From the NCBI RefSeq assembly GCF_000471905.2, contig NW_006499883.1:3401468-3465467 (forward strand): 64,000 nucleotides of DNA, in the 5' to 3' direction. The position numbers were made by a program, and so were the translations under genes. Position 1 is the stretch's first letter. Every line of letters begins with the position of its first letter. The stretch comes from Amborella trichopoda (Eukaryota; Streptophyta; Magnoliopsida; Amborellales; Amborellaceae). This document shows, one piece after another, positions 54,700 through 64,000 of the stretch. The notes below the pieces were generated by a model. The model ran no database searches. It was given only the letters and a program-made list of their open reading frames with translations, and had not been told where the DNA came from.

Positions 54700-55430
54700 T
54701 TTGAGGCTTTTGATACTTTGCATTGCTTTCCTCAATTTTTTTCTTGATTTGAGCTTGCAAATCTTGAATATGCTCAGCAAAAGCATTGGCAATCATCACT
54801 TATCTTACCTGGTATGGGTAATGGCACTAGGTCCAGAACATGATTAGGAGTCCGCCCATTAAGAATCTCAAATGATGATTTTCCTGTAGACCGATTCACT
54901 GAACTATTGTAAGCGAACTCGAACTAGGGCAAAGCGAGGTCCCACTGAGATATGTTATCACTAACAATACTCCTCAAAAGATTACCAAGGCTCCTATTCA
55001 CTATTTCAATCCGCCTATCTGCTTGAGAATGATAGGTACTAGAAAATTGAAGTTTAGTTCCCATGCGCTTCCACAAAGTGTGCCAAAAATGACTTAAGAA
55101 TTTTGTATCCCAATCAGATGTAATAGACTTGGGAACACCATGTAACCTTACAATATCTTTGAAAAAGATATTTGCGATATGTGTAGCATCCATAGTTCTC
55201 CTACAAGGAATAAAATGTGTCATTTTAGAAAATCAATCAACAACAATAAAAATAGAGTCTATACCTTGTGTAGTACGTGGAAGTTCAAATACAAAGTCCA
55301 TAGAGATATCAACCCATGGGGCATCTGAAACAAAAAGAGGGGTATAAAGACCTGTATTTTGTGTGTGACCTTTAGATACTTTGCAAGTTCGACATCGGGC
55401 ACAAATCGATCAGCATCTCTCCGCATATAT
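54700..55430 (-). pseudogene. Chromovirus integrase core
   Basis: Open segment 55223-54924 with [20 protein letters not shown] (catalytic Asp in SDWD), [20 protein letters not shown] (catalytic Glu in RRIEIVN) and [10 protein letters not shown]. Upstream, about 55430-55230, encodes the first-Asp region (LISLWTLYL frame) and the zinc-binding part in mixed frames. Normal residues HPQTDGQTE are altered. Confidence 0.85.
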
Positions 55431-56065
55431 GGCCAAAAATATTTTTCTCCAACCATAGCCATAGTTTTGTCCTTCCCAAAATACTCACCTACGCCCCCAA
55501 CGTGAAGCTCCATGATTATTTTCTCCCTTAGGGAGCAATCAGGTATACATAACCGCATACCTTTAAATAAACAACTATGATGCATGAGATACTCACCCAT
55601 AGGGTCTCGTCCATCAACACACATTTCAAGGACATTGCTGAAAATTGGACCAACTTTATATTGACAGTTTATCACTTCAAACCCTAATACTTTCATAGAC
55701 ATAGTTCTAAGCAACACTATCCTTCTACTTAAAGTATCAGCTACTTTATTTTGGGTTGCAGCCTTACGCTTTAATAGGAATGTGTATTCTTGAAGGAAGG
55801 TCATCCACTTAGCATGTCGCGCATTCAACTTCTTCTGAGAACTCAAATACCGGAGTGCATCATGATCTGAGTATAGAACAAACTCCCTATGAATCAGATA
55901 GCATCTCCAGTAGCGCAAGGTTTGCACCATTGCATAAAACTCATAAATCGAATACTTCTTACGTGCCTCATTCAATTTCTCACTAAAGAAGGCCACTGGT
56001 TGCCCCTCTTGACTTAGAGCTGCCCTTATGCCAACATTTGATGCATCCATTTCAACCTCAAACAC
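55259..56065 (-). pseudogene. Chromovirus RNase H, then integrase N-terminal region
   Basis: A 268-codon open segment. RNase H: EMDASNVGIRAALSQEGQP, KKYSIYEFYAMVQTLRYWR, VLYSDHDALRYLSSQ, with Asp, Glu and Asp in the expected places, then KVADTLSRR. It continues through MELHVGGVGEYFGKDKTMA and KYFWPYMRRDADRFV, the H2C2 zinc region of integrase, in which the normal HD(x)GH is changed. Later residues drift into a wrong frame. Confidence 0.88.
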
Positions 56066-56129
56066 CTTAGAAAAATTTGGTAAGGCAAGTACTGGTGCTT
56101 ACATCATCTTTTGTTTAATTAGAGTGAAG

Positions 56130-56870
56130 CTCTTTTCAACAGCGGGACTTCATGAAAACTTTCCAGCCCTCATACAATGAATCACTGGTGTCATTAGAGT
56201 GCTGAAATTTTTGATAAATCGGAGATAAAAGGTCGCTAGCCTATGAAAAGAACGCACATTAGTGAGTGACTTTGGAACTGGCCAATCAGTTATGGCTTTC
56301 ACCTTTTCTTGATCTACCTTAATTCCCTCATATGAAACAACATACCTCAGAAATGCGACATTCTTCGTCATAAATGAGCATTTTTTCAAATTCACAATAA
56401 GTGATTCTTTCCTTAGCACATCAAAAAAATGTTCAAAGTGGTTAAGATGATCATGTGGGTTAGCACTAAAACCCAAGAGATTGTCAAAATAAACCACAAC
56501 AAATTTGCCAATAAAAAGATGAAGTACCTCAGTCATTAGGCGCATGAATGTGCTTGGTGTATTAGAAAGCTCGAATAGCATCACAAGCCACTCATTTAGT
56601 CCATCTCGAGTTTTGAATGTGGTCTTCTATTCATCCCTAAGACAAATCTGAATTTGATGGTACCCACTCTTTAAATCAAACTTTGAGAAAACATTGACTT
56701 CATTAAGCATATCTAACATATCATCGAGCCTGGGTATGAGAAACCAGTACTTGATTGTAATTTTGTTGATTGCTCGACTGTCCATGCACTCTATGACTAA
56801 TCTTTCTTTGGAGTAAGTAATGCAAGGACGGTACATGATGACATGCTTTCTCGAATCAATCATTTCTTAA
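56130..56870 (-). pseudogene. Chromovirus reverse transcriptase
   Basis: Two segments in different frames. The 56863-56627 part has MDSRAINKITIKYWFLIPRL and VFSKFDLKSGYHQI (the FDLxSGYHQI block). The 56584-56150 part has [20 protein letters not shown], then [11 protein letters not shown] where YFDDILIYS is usual, so the second catalytic Asp is Asn. [20 protein letters not shown] and [19 protein letters not shown] follow. Confidence 0.9.
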
Positions 56871-57283
56871 GCAAATCAACAACTTGTCTACGCAACTCTT
56901 CATGTTCCATGGGGCTCACTCGAGAATGGGCCAAATTCGGTAGGCTAGAACTAGGCCCCAAGTTAATATGATGTTGAATATTTCTCATTGGAGGAACATG
57001 GGAGGAAGGCCATTAGGTAATCTTTATATTTCTTAAGTACAGGTTCAAGAGACCTAGGAATTGTAGTCGGTGTAAAATTTTTTTTTGCGAGCAACACATA
57101 AATCACATCCATATCCTTGCTGCCCCATTTTAATTTTTACACATTAAGCAACTTGGAACCCTCTTCTTTAGTGGATTTGGGTGTAGGAAGTTGCTTCATA
57201 GGGTGGAGCATAATATTAATACCATCGTTAATAATAGAATAAGTGTTTGATATAGTTTTATACACCATATCATGATCATAAAG

Positions 57284-57600
57284 CTATGGTCTACCAAGTA
57301 ATATGTGACATGCATCCATAGGTGCTACATCGCACCGTACTTCGTCTTTATAATTAGCACCAATGGAAAAAGAAACTAAACACTGAGTAAAAACTTGTAC
57401 CTCACCTCCTTTCTTGAACCACTGGATGTGATATGGGCGTGGATGCTTATGTTCCTTCAATTGAAGTATATCCACTATCTCTTTAAACACAATGTTTTCA
57501 CTGCTCCCACCATCAATTAGTATGTGCATATCTTGCCTCTTCATGCGCAAGTTATTCAAAAAATATTGTGTCGCAGTCACGTCTCTTCCTCGTTAGATCT
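57284..57600 (-). pseudogene. Chromovirus aspartic protease
   Basis: 98 codons. LIDGGSSENIVFKEIVDIL holds the active-site motif with DGGS in place of the usual DSGS/DGGA; DACHILLGRP is the conserved C-terminal ILLGRPW block. Protease for gag-pol maturation. It precedes RT by about 400 bp of decayed sequence. Confidence 0.8.
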
Positions 57601-58800
57601 TGGGGTTGATAGCATGGTTCACTGGACAACTAAGGCTTCACCCCCTTCATCTCCATACAACTCCTCAACCTCACATTTGAAAGACTCAGTCCCTTCATAA
57701 GATTAGCTCGACCCAATATCACCTTGGCCTTCATAGGTGTATCCTTCATCGACTTCTTCTTCATAATTTTCTTTGGCCAAATTAACTTTGACAGGGGGTT
57801 GATGTGAGGGGCAATTGAATGCCATATGCCCAGGCTGTTGGCACTTGAAACACACAAATTGTGTATTATCACAAGGTGGTTTAAGTGCTCACAACCCTCT
57901 CCCAACACCATCTCTCCCCATATTAGGGTTTGGCTTAGTTGGCAAATTCTGAGAGGTTTGGTTTCGACACCCTATAGGTGGTCTTCTAAAGGTTAAAGTT
58001 TGCTACCCATGTGTTGAAGTAGAGCCTCTTGTCACTAAGTTGTTTCTCCCAATGCTCAGATTGACTATTTCATTTGCTTTGAGGGCCAAAGTATAGGCAT
58101 CAAACATCTTATAGACAACTTTAAAGGCTAATTCATTCTGAATGCCTTGATTTAGCCCATTCAAGTAGCGACTTATTTTTTTATCTTCGTACTCCTATAA
58201 ATTTGCCCTAGATGTCAAAATATACAAACTCTTCAGTATAGTCACTTACCAACTTTTCACCTTGCTTGAGGTTTGACACATTTAGTACAAAGTTCAGGCA
58301 TAGTTTACTGATAAAAATTTTCGGCGCATCTTCGTCTTCATCTTTTCCCACGAATTAACTCTGTCGAAGACTATTTGTTGCAAATCATACCACCAAACCA
58401 ATTTTACTTTTTTGTGATCTGAAAAATCTTTATACTCAAAACAATGTCTCCACTTTACTTAACCAATCTAGAAAATCATCTGCATGCAATCGACCATGGA
58501 ACTCTGAAATATCAATTTTTATTTCAGGTTCTCTTTCTCTTTCCAACAACCGAAGAATTCGTTCATTGAGTTTGTTCTTAGCTGGGGCCACCCGAGGTTG
58601 GTTAGGACCAAGATGTATACCTCTTTCATCTCTATTGCCTTGAGTTCCAACGACGGTCTCCGGATTCCTTCCACCCTAAAGCTAAGTGAACTTTTGCAAA
58701 AGCTCATCTACTTTCTCAGCTACATGCATGAATTGGTCTACTCTCTGTATTAGGACTTGAACTAGTCCAGTCAATACCTTTAATCCATTGAGGGGTGCCA
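57600..58800 (-). pseudogene. Chromovirus gag with CCHC knuckle
   Basis: Strongly decayed. The zinc knuckle CFKCQQPGHMAFNC is intact at about 57806-57847. Upstream, the capsid region (58450-58100) is recognisable only in patches over several frames. The N-terminal segment 58707-58519 is open but without motif. It begins just after the primer-binding site. Confidence 0.75.
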
Positions 58801-58804
58801 TCGG

Positions 58805-58822
58805 AACCCGCTCTGATGCCAA
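58805..58822 (-). promoter_or_regulatory. Chromovirus primer-binding site
   Basis: Reverse complement TTGGCATCAGAGCGGGTT, next to the 5' LTR end TGCATCA; matches initiator Met-tRNA usage with one change from TGGTATCAGAGC. Confidence 0.85.
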
Positions 58823-58823
58823 T

Positions 58824-59501
58824 TGATGCATGAAGAGAATAAAACCAGAAAATTAATGCTAAAAACAAATGAATGTTGAGACAAAATACCATCTTTCAAA
58901 GGTCTACAAGGGAATCCACCCCAAAATAATCTCTTCACGAGACCAAATTTTATTAACTCATTCACTCTTATTTACAATAAAAGGAAACCTCCCTTTAAAC
59001 AGACTAAAAAAAGAAAAGATAAGCCAAAAAAAAACCTACACGAACTCTCCTATTTTATCTATCCCCCTTAGTTTCTCTCATCCCTATTTTTCCTCTCTTT
59101 AACTTTATGTACCAAAAGATTTGCTTCCCACGTTTTATCCAAAACTTCCCACATTCTATCCAAATTCCCATGTTTTGATCCAAAACTTCCCATGTTTTTA
59201 TCCAAAGCTTTCCACGTTTTTTATCTAAAACCAACCTATTATTGAAAAGATAAAACTCCCCTTAGATTTAACCTTATCTTATTTACATTCTAAAGTAACT
59301 AACCCAATCGATACAAGATAAATACAATATAAATTCATGCGCTCCTAATTAACCCTGCATACTCCCTATTCTTATCAAAATAATAAAAATTAAAACCCTA
59401 ATAATCTCTCTTACTACATCATTGCCCATTTCTTTCCCTCTTGGGTCCTACGACCCTTCTTGGCCCAACCACGAACCATCGGTTGGGGCATGGCTGCATC
59501 A
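58824..59501 (-). repeat. Chromovirus 5' LTR
   Basis: 678 bp, TGATGCA...TGCATCA ends on either strand, partner of 53542-54207. Confidence 0.9.
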
Positions 59502-61479
59502 CCCTGAGTACATGAGACAATGAGAAATACCGATGAGAGAGAGAGAGATCGCTTTTAGAGGTTTGAGGATCACCTCTAAGTCAAGGATATACTGATATCA
59601 TATGCCTCATGGATGATGTGTTGGCCAAGGCTAAGAGAACCAATAATATATTAGAACCCGAGTGTCTTAAGTGTAATGGCTCTGTATAGGATGGTCATGA
59701 CTCATGGGACATGAGTGATACAATATCTTTTTATGGCATGTGCACACACAGTCGCATGGGAAGTCACTCTTTTAATATGTGATCCCACTAGAAAGAGTTT
59801 GTGCATATGTACCTTGAGAAGACCCCTGAAATGAATGTTACCATGTCCCCAACGGTGCACCTGTAATCCACGACACCCGAGAAAGATGGGATATTAATTG
59901 GGGTAACTTTGATAATCCATATTATGTGTGAGTGCTACAAACTATGGAGCATAGGCTTGTTAGATCATTATGAGAGAATGAACCATCACTAATAACCTAG
60001 ATTTTAGCCTAGTGGTCTCATTTACCTAATATCCATATTTATTTTGATTCCACATTAAGTATTTATGATAAAAAAATAATTTATAAAATTTTCTTGAATT
60101 TTTTGGGATTTTTGAAAACCATTCAGAGCAAGAAATGAGAGTTTTTAAATTTGTTTAAAAGTAATTCCACATGAAGACATTATGAGGGCCTCTATGCCAC
60201 CCAAGCGGCAATAGGGTGGTGACATGTGGCACCCCACAGGAACGACCAGTGGATGACTTCAGCATGATATCAAACACTAGCGGTGTCTTAATTTGTCATT
60301 GGTTATTTGTTCAAATTGTATTTTATAATGTTTTTAATGAGGAAAATTATTTTATAACAAAGTTGACTCTTTAGTCACATGTTAATTTAGCAAATATGTG
60401 AGCTCATTCACATGGGTCTTTGGTTTTGGTTACACCGTAAAATTATGACTTAAACCCTAATCCATGAGAGGAAATGATATTTTAAAGTAGGTTTTATGTG
60501 GCATTACCTCATTGACTTGAGCCCATGTAAATCCTTTGAGACAGTTTCATCTTATTAGATGAAAGAAAGATAACTTACAAATTACATAAAGCCATGCCCC
60601 TACCCTTTCATTCTTTATTAAATTTCAAGGATACATTTGGTATAGTTAAATGGCATTTGTGAAAATTATTCCATACTTCAATATTTTTGGTAAAATGACC
60701 TGATTTATAGTTTCTAAAGAATGATAAGGACGTGAAATCTCATCTTTGATCTTGTGGCTAGATAAGGATGTGTAGCTAGTATCAAAGCCTCTTATGTACT
60801 ATAGATGATGAGCATCAAATGTCTTGATCAATCTACTTAAAATGACACTTAAATTTGCCTATAAATAGCCCCCATTGGCTCATTTCAAAACATAGCTAAA
60901 ACACTTTGTGTGAGATAAGATAAAAAGTAGAAAGGGGTCCACACCCCACTTCTTCCTTCCATTCTTCTTCTTCCATCTTGTGAGCGATGGTCATTAAAGC
61001 TTCTTTCCATGGTGCCTACACATGAGGTAACTTTCATAGCTCTAATCCCCTTCATTTATAGAGTATTTTGTTCTTTTTTTTTGCTTTAAATATGAGATTA
61101 CAATATCATCTTTATCCATATATTATTAAGTATTCATCATTTCTAAGTCTTTTGTGGAACTATGCATGTATTCTATCATATGTGCATAGTCTAGTTTCTT
61201 ACTTTGCTCCTAGACGTCATTTTCTTCATCATTTTCACTAGGTGTTTTTTCTGAAATTTTTTCAACATATCAGCAAGCATTTTTATGATATTGAGTACCA
61301 TTTCATCGGCCCTTAGTCATAGAGTGTCTCTCTCATAAAACTAATTTATAAGGTTAGAGAGAAGACTCGATGGGTAGAAGTTTATTACTCAATGAAATGT
61401 TACTTTGAGAGGAGGACGTCATCTACACAATTCCAAAGTCAAAAGCTGCATGCAACCCATAACTGATGACAGCTAACAA
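59502..61479. other. Intergenic DNA with one promoter-like site
   Basis: No gene seen. TATAAATAG at 60860-60868, followed by CCCATTGGCTCATTTCAAAA and a pyrimidine-rich stretch (60945-60985), looks like an LTR or gene promoter on the plus strand, but no partner repeat or ORF was found. 61320-61479 probably belongs to the LTR described at 61480-61790. Confidence 0.35.
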
Positions 61480-61790
61480 AGACTGCTTCAAAATAACTTT
61501 ATGCAATAACAAGTTGTAACAACCCACCCCCTTAAACAACCTTGCCCTCGAGGTTGAAAATTGGAAAACTTTTCCTGAAGCATATGCAACAATTCCCAAG
61601 TCGCATTCTCCATTGTCGAATTTCCCCATTTTATTAATGCTTCGGTTAGTGTTTTGTTGTTTCGCTTCACCATCCTGTGAATCCAAAATAGCAAAGGGTT
61701 CAAATTTCACTACACCATCATCATTGATGATAGGAAGGTTACCATGAGGTACAACATGTTGTCCCGCTCTTTTCTTCAAGCAACACAAAT
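61480..61790 (-). pseudogene. Second chromovirus remnant: C-terminal tail and LTR start
   Basis: Reading across two frames: VPHGNLPIINDDGVVKFEP, then FWIHRMVKRNNKTLTEALIK, WGNSTMENATWELLHMLQEK and FSNFQPRG. This is the LPxxDDxG...ILDxRxVKR...(V/L)IxWxNxxxExATWE...FP.F pattern that ends gag-pol of another chromovirus clade. It is followed on the minus strand by AAGGGGGTGGG (polypurine tract, about 61520-61533) and TGTTACAACTTGTTATTGC, a typical LTR start. The rest of the element upstream is not recognisable beyond 61800. Confidence 0.7.
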
Positions 61791-61799
61791 GAAATACAA

Positions 61800-64000
61800 T
61801 CCCAAGAACCCTTGTAACGCCTTCAAACAGCTAGGCTAAGGCCAATCAACCATGCTGGCAATTTTCTTAGGGTCTTGTGTATACTCGAATTTGCACAGCG
61901 AGATCAACTCAAAGCACTTGCAGATACGAGCTAATTTTTTTAAATCAGTAAAGAGATTATAATTCTAAGGGCATCGCAGATCTTTACAGATTCGATTCTC
62001 CACTAAACCTACTAGCAGCACCAGCTCTCAAATTCATATATAAGACCTTAAAAAGCTTCTGATTACTAACTAAATTGCCTAAGAATGCAAAATTATAGAA
62101 AATAATCTAGAACTAGAAAGGAAAAAAAATTCAAAGGAGAATAAGGGAGATTGCTTACCTTAGGCACTCGAAACCTAGAGTTTCGGGTTTATATCATGAT
62201 GCTCTTCTTGTACCACTAGCTCCTTTTAAAATGCTTTTTCTTGCTGAATTTTACTAGATCTAGGGTTATTTTACTGGATCTAATTATTCTAAGGCTTAGA
62301 CAAGGGTTAGGGAGCTTAGGTATGACTTTCCCTAATTATTTCTAAGGGTGGCAGATGATTTCCTATATTTTTCTAAGGGATTTTAGGTCTCCTAAGGTTT
62401 TTTTATAAATTTTGAGATTTTCTGGGATTTTAGGGGGAGTTTTCCTAATTTTTCCTAAATTTATAGGATTTATCTATGGTATTTCCTAATTTTAGAATTT
62501 TTTGGGAATTTCTAATGATTTCTAGGGAATTTTTCAATTATTTTTTGAGTTATCCTTGATGTTCTTTTCCTTAAAATTTAAGGGGGTATTTATAGGTTTT
62601 GACTAGGGTTAGGCATGAAAATAGTCAATTTAATTCAATGGTCCATATTTAATGAAGAGTGAGGCTCTTTTTTTTTTCTTTTTTTTGTTTTTTTTTTTTG
62701 TATTTTTCTAGAACATTCAGACAAAACAACGTCAAAGTCCTTATCAAACAAGTAATTGGACAAATATTCACCGCCTCAAGCCCATCGGGTCGCAAGTCGC
62801 GCTACCCGCGTGTGACATGGGGAGGGTCGGCCTCAGTGGTATTTTTTTAATTTTCACCACTGTCGCTCCCAAGGCCCTAACTTTTCAGCGATATGTTTGT
62901 TTTGGGTGATTCATGGACCATTGGAAAGCTCTCAAGGTCTACCATAACTTGGAATAGGCTTCGGACAATTTTTGGACAATTAATCTGGATCTAAGTTTAC
63001 TATGGCTCATTAGGATATGTATGGTCTTTTCGACTCAAAATCAGGGTTTTTAGGAATTCCCTTGGCAAGAATTTCGAGGGAATGTCTACAGTTGCCCCTA
63101 TTTAGTATTTATCTGAGACACCGGGTGAATGGAAAAGAAGTATACACTCAAGACACGATAGAAAGGAAAATTGAGGAGCCATTCTTTTTAATGAACAATA
63201 CCTTTTGGGAAAGCGGTACACCGATGGATATTTTTTATCTGTAAGACATCAAACTAGTGCTACATTATCTTTGAGGCAATGAGCTGATGCTTTCTCCATG
63301 CTAAAGTCAATCCAATGCTACCTGGGACGCTAGTGTAGCTATCTTCGACTTTAGACATTTTTTTCTTTCTGTTTTCTAATTGAATAAGAATTTGAATTGA
63401 GAAGAAATGATGATGATGAATTTCTAACTAATTGGACTTCTACTGACCTTTAATTCTGAATTCTTAGGATCCAGAAGTTCAGGTTGAAGTATTTTGGAAC
63501 CTATGGTTTGGTCTTGATAATGGTTTGCAGTATAGCATTCAAGATCTGGTGCCAGCCAAAACATCACGTTCGACCCACTTTTGAAATTACTTCTTTTTTT
63601 AAATGCATTTTAGAACAAGGTTTCAGGCTACAATTTTAACCAAAAGAATTAAATTTTTGAAAATCTCAATGACATATAGAGAAAAATTTGAAAATGGGTA
63701 GAAATTTTCGATGAACAGATTTTTAGTTAACTTTTTAAGCTCATGCAACTATCTCAGTTCAACGATGGATTGGTCTTTGTACCTGCCCCGGCTCTTTACA
63801 GCATACGGTTTAACATTGAACTGAGATAATTGGGTACCTAGTCTTTTTTTTGTCATATGGGTTCGACGTCTTCTTGTCTCAAAACTCTTACGTCTCACGA
63901 GTTTGACGTTTGATTGAGAATGATTGATTTTCTATACTTTTTTACGTCGCATAGGTTGGACGTCATTGACTGGTTTGATTCTTAATTCCCAATCTTTTTA
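61800..64000. other. Unassigned repeat-like DNA
   Basis: 62200-62600 is built from many imperfect TTTCCTAATTTTTAGG-type units. 62770-62880 is locally GC-rich (CGGGTCGCAAGTCGCGCTAC). 63850-63970 repeats ACGTC...GTT(C/G)GACGT-type motifs about every 55 bp. No convincing ORF; the open stretches at 62659-62850 and 63017-63244 show no motif. Confidence 0.35.

Larger units (their letters stand above)
53542..59501 (-). mobile_element. Near-complete dead Ty3/gypsy chromovirus
   Basis: 5.96 kb with two LTRs, primer site, polypurine tract and the order gag (CCHC knuckle)-protease-RT-RNase H-integrase-chromodomain, all on the minus strand. Integrase after RNase H plus a C-terminal chromodomain defines the Ty3/gypsy chromovirus branch. 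Every domain is split by stops or frameshifts. The flanks (ATCTTG before, CCCTG after) do not give a clear target duplication, so one end may be altered. The LTRs differ at many positions, which indicates an old insertion. Confidence 0.93.

Overview
The window looks like intergenic plant (angiosperm) nuclear DNA. It is AT-rich and made almost entirely of decayed, nested mobile elements: an endogenous plant pararetrovirus (Caulimoviridae), Ty3/gypsy and Copia-type LTR elements, a plant-type LINE with a C-terminal RNase H, many MITEs and microsatellites. No intact host gene is visible. A 20-base N run (33985-34004) marks an assembly gap. Everything here was read by eye, so boundaries outside terminal repeats are approximate.

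1-14304: a rearranged cluster of an endogenous caulimovirid. Four circularly permuted pieces share the same parts: Met-tRNA primer site, movement protein, coat protein with CCHC knuckle, aspartic protease, RT, RNase H, a second ORF, a 42-bp tandem repeat, and a TATA promoter/leader. Pieces B (2673-8302), C (8303-13410) and D (13416-14304) lie head-to-tail on the minus strand. Piece A (1-2366) is inverted. Joining B and C coverage gives one circle of about 7.7 kb. The cluster ends in a long TAA/GATAAT microsatellite. All coding parts are broken.

14465-20700: a decayed Ty3/gypsy-like gag on the minus strand. About 730 bp of it is repeated in inverted orientation at 19933-20672. The spacer between these arms holds a copy of the 3' end of a gene found again at 29662-30517, and a Copia-like LTR fragment.

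21270-46690: two long related blocks, about 21.3-26.45 kb and 36.0-46.7 kb. Each carries the same small non-autonomous LTR element followed by two copies of a roughly 0.8-kb repeat. The second block is about twice as long, and nearly all of the excess is explained by six nested insertions. Between the blocks lie possible host exon remnants (26637-26909, 29916-30517), a foldback element (31222-32026) and a cluster of MITEs with 9-10 bp target-site duplications.

46700-64000: a complete Copia-type TRIM with a perfect 5-bp target duplication (47167-48148), a 5'-truncated LINE (48980-50400), an almost full-length dead Ty3/gypsy chromovirus with both LTRs (53542-59501), and a second chromovirus tail (about 61480-61790).

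Nothing suggests a cooperating set of expressed genes. The interest lies in the architecture: the pararetrovirus rearrangement junctions, the inverted gag duplication with a captured gene end, and the paired blocks that act as a natural empty-site/filled-site comparison.
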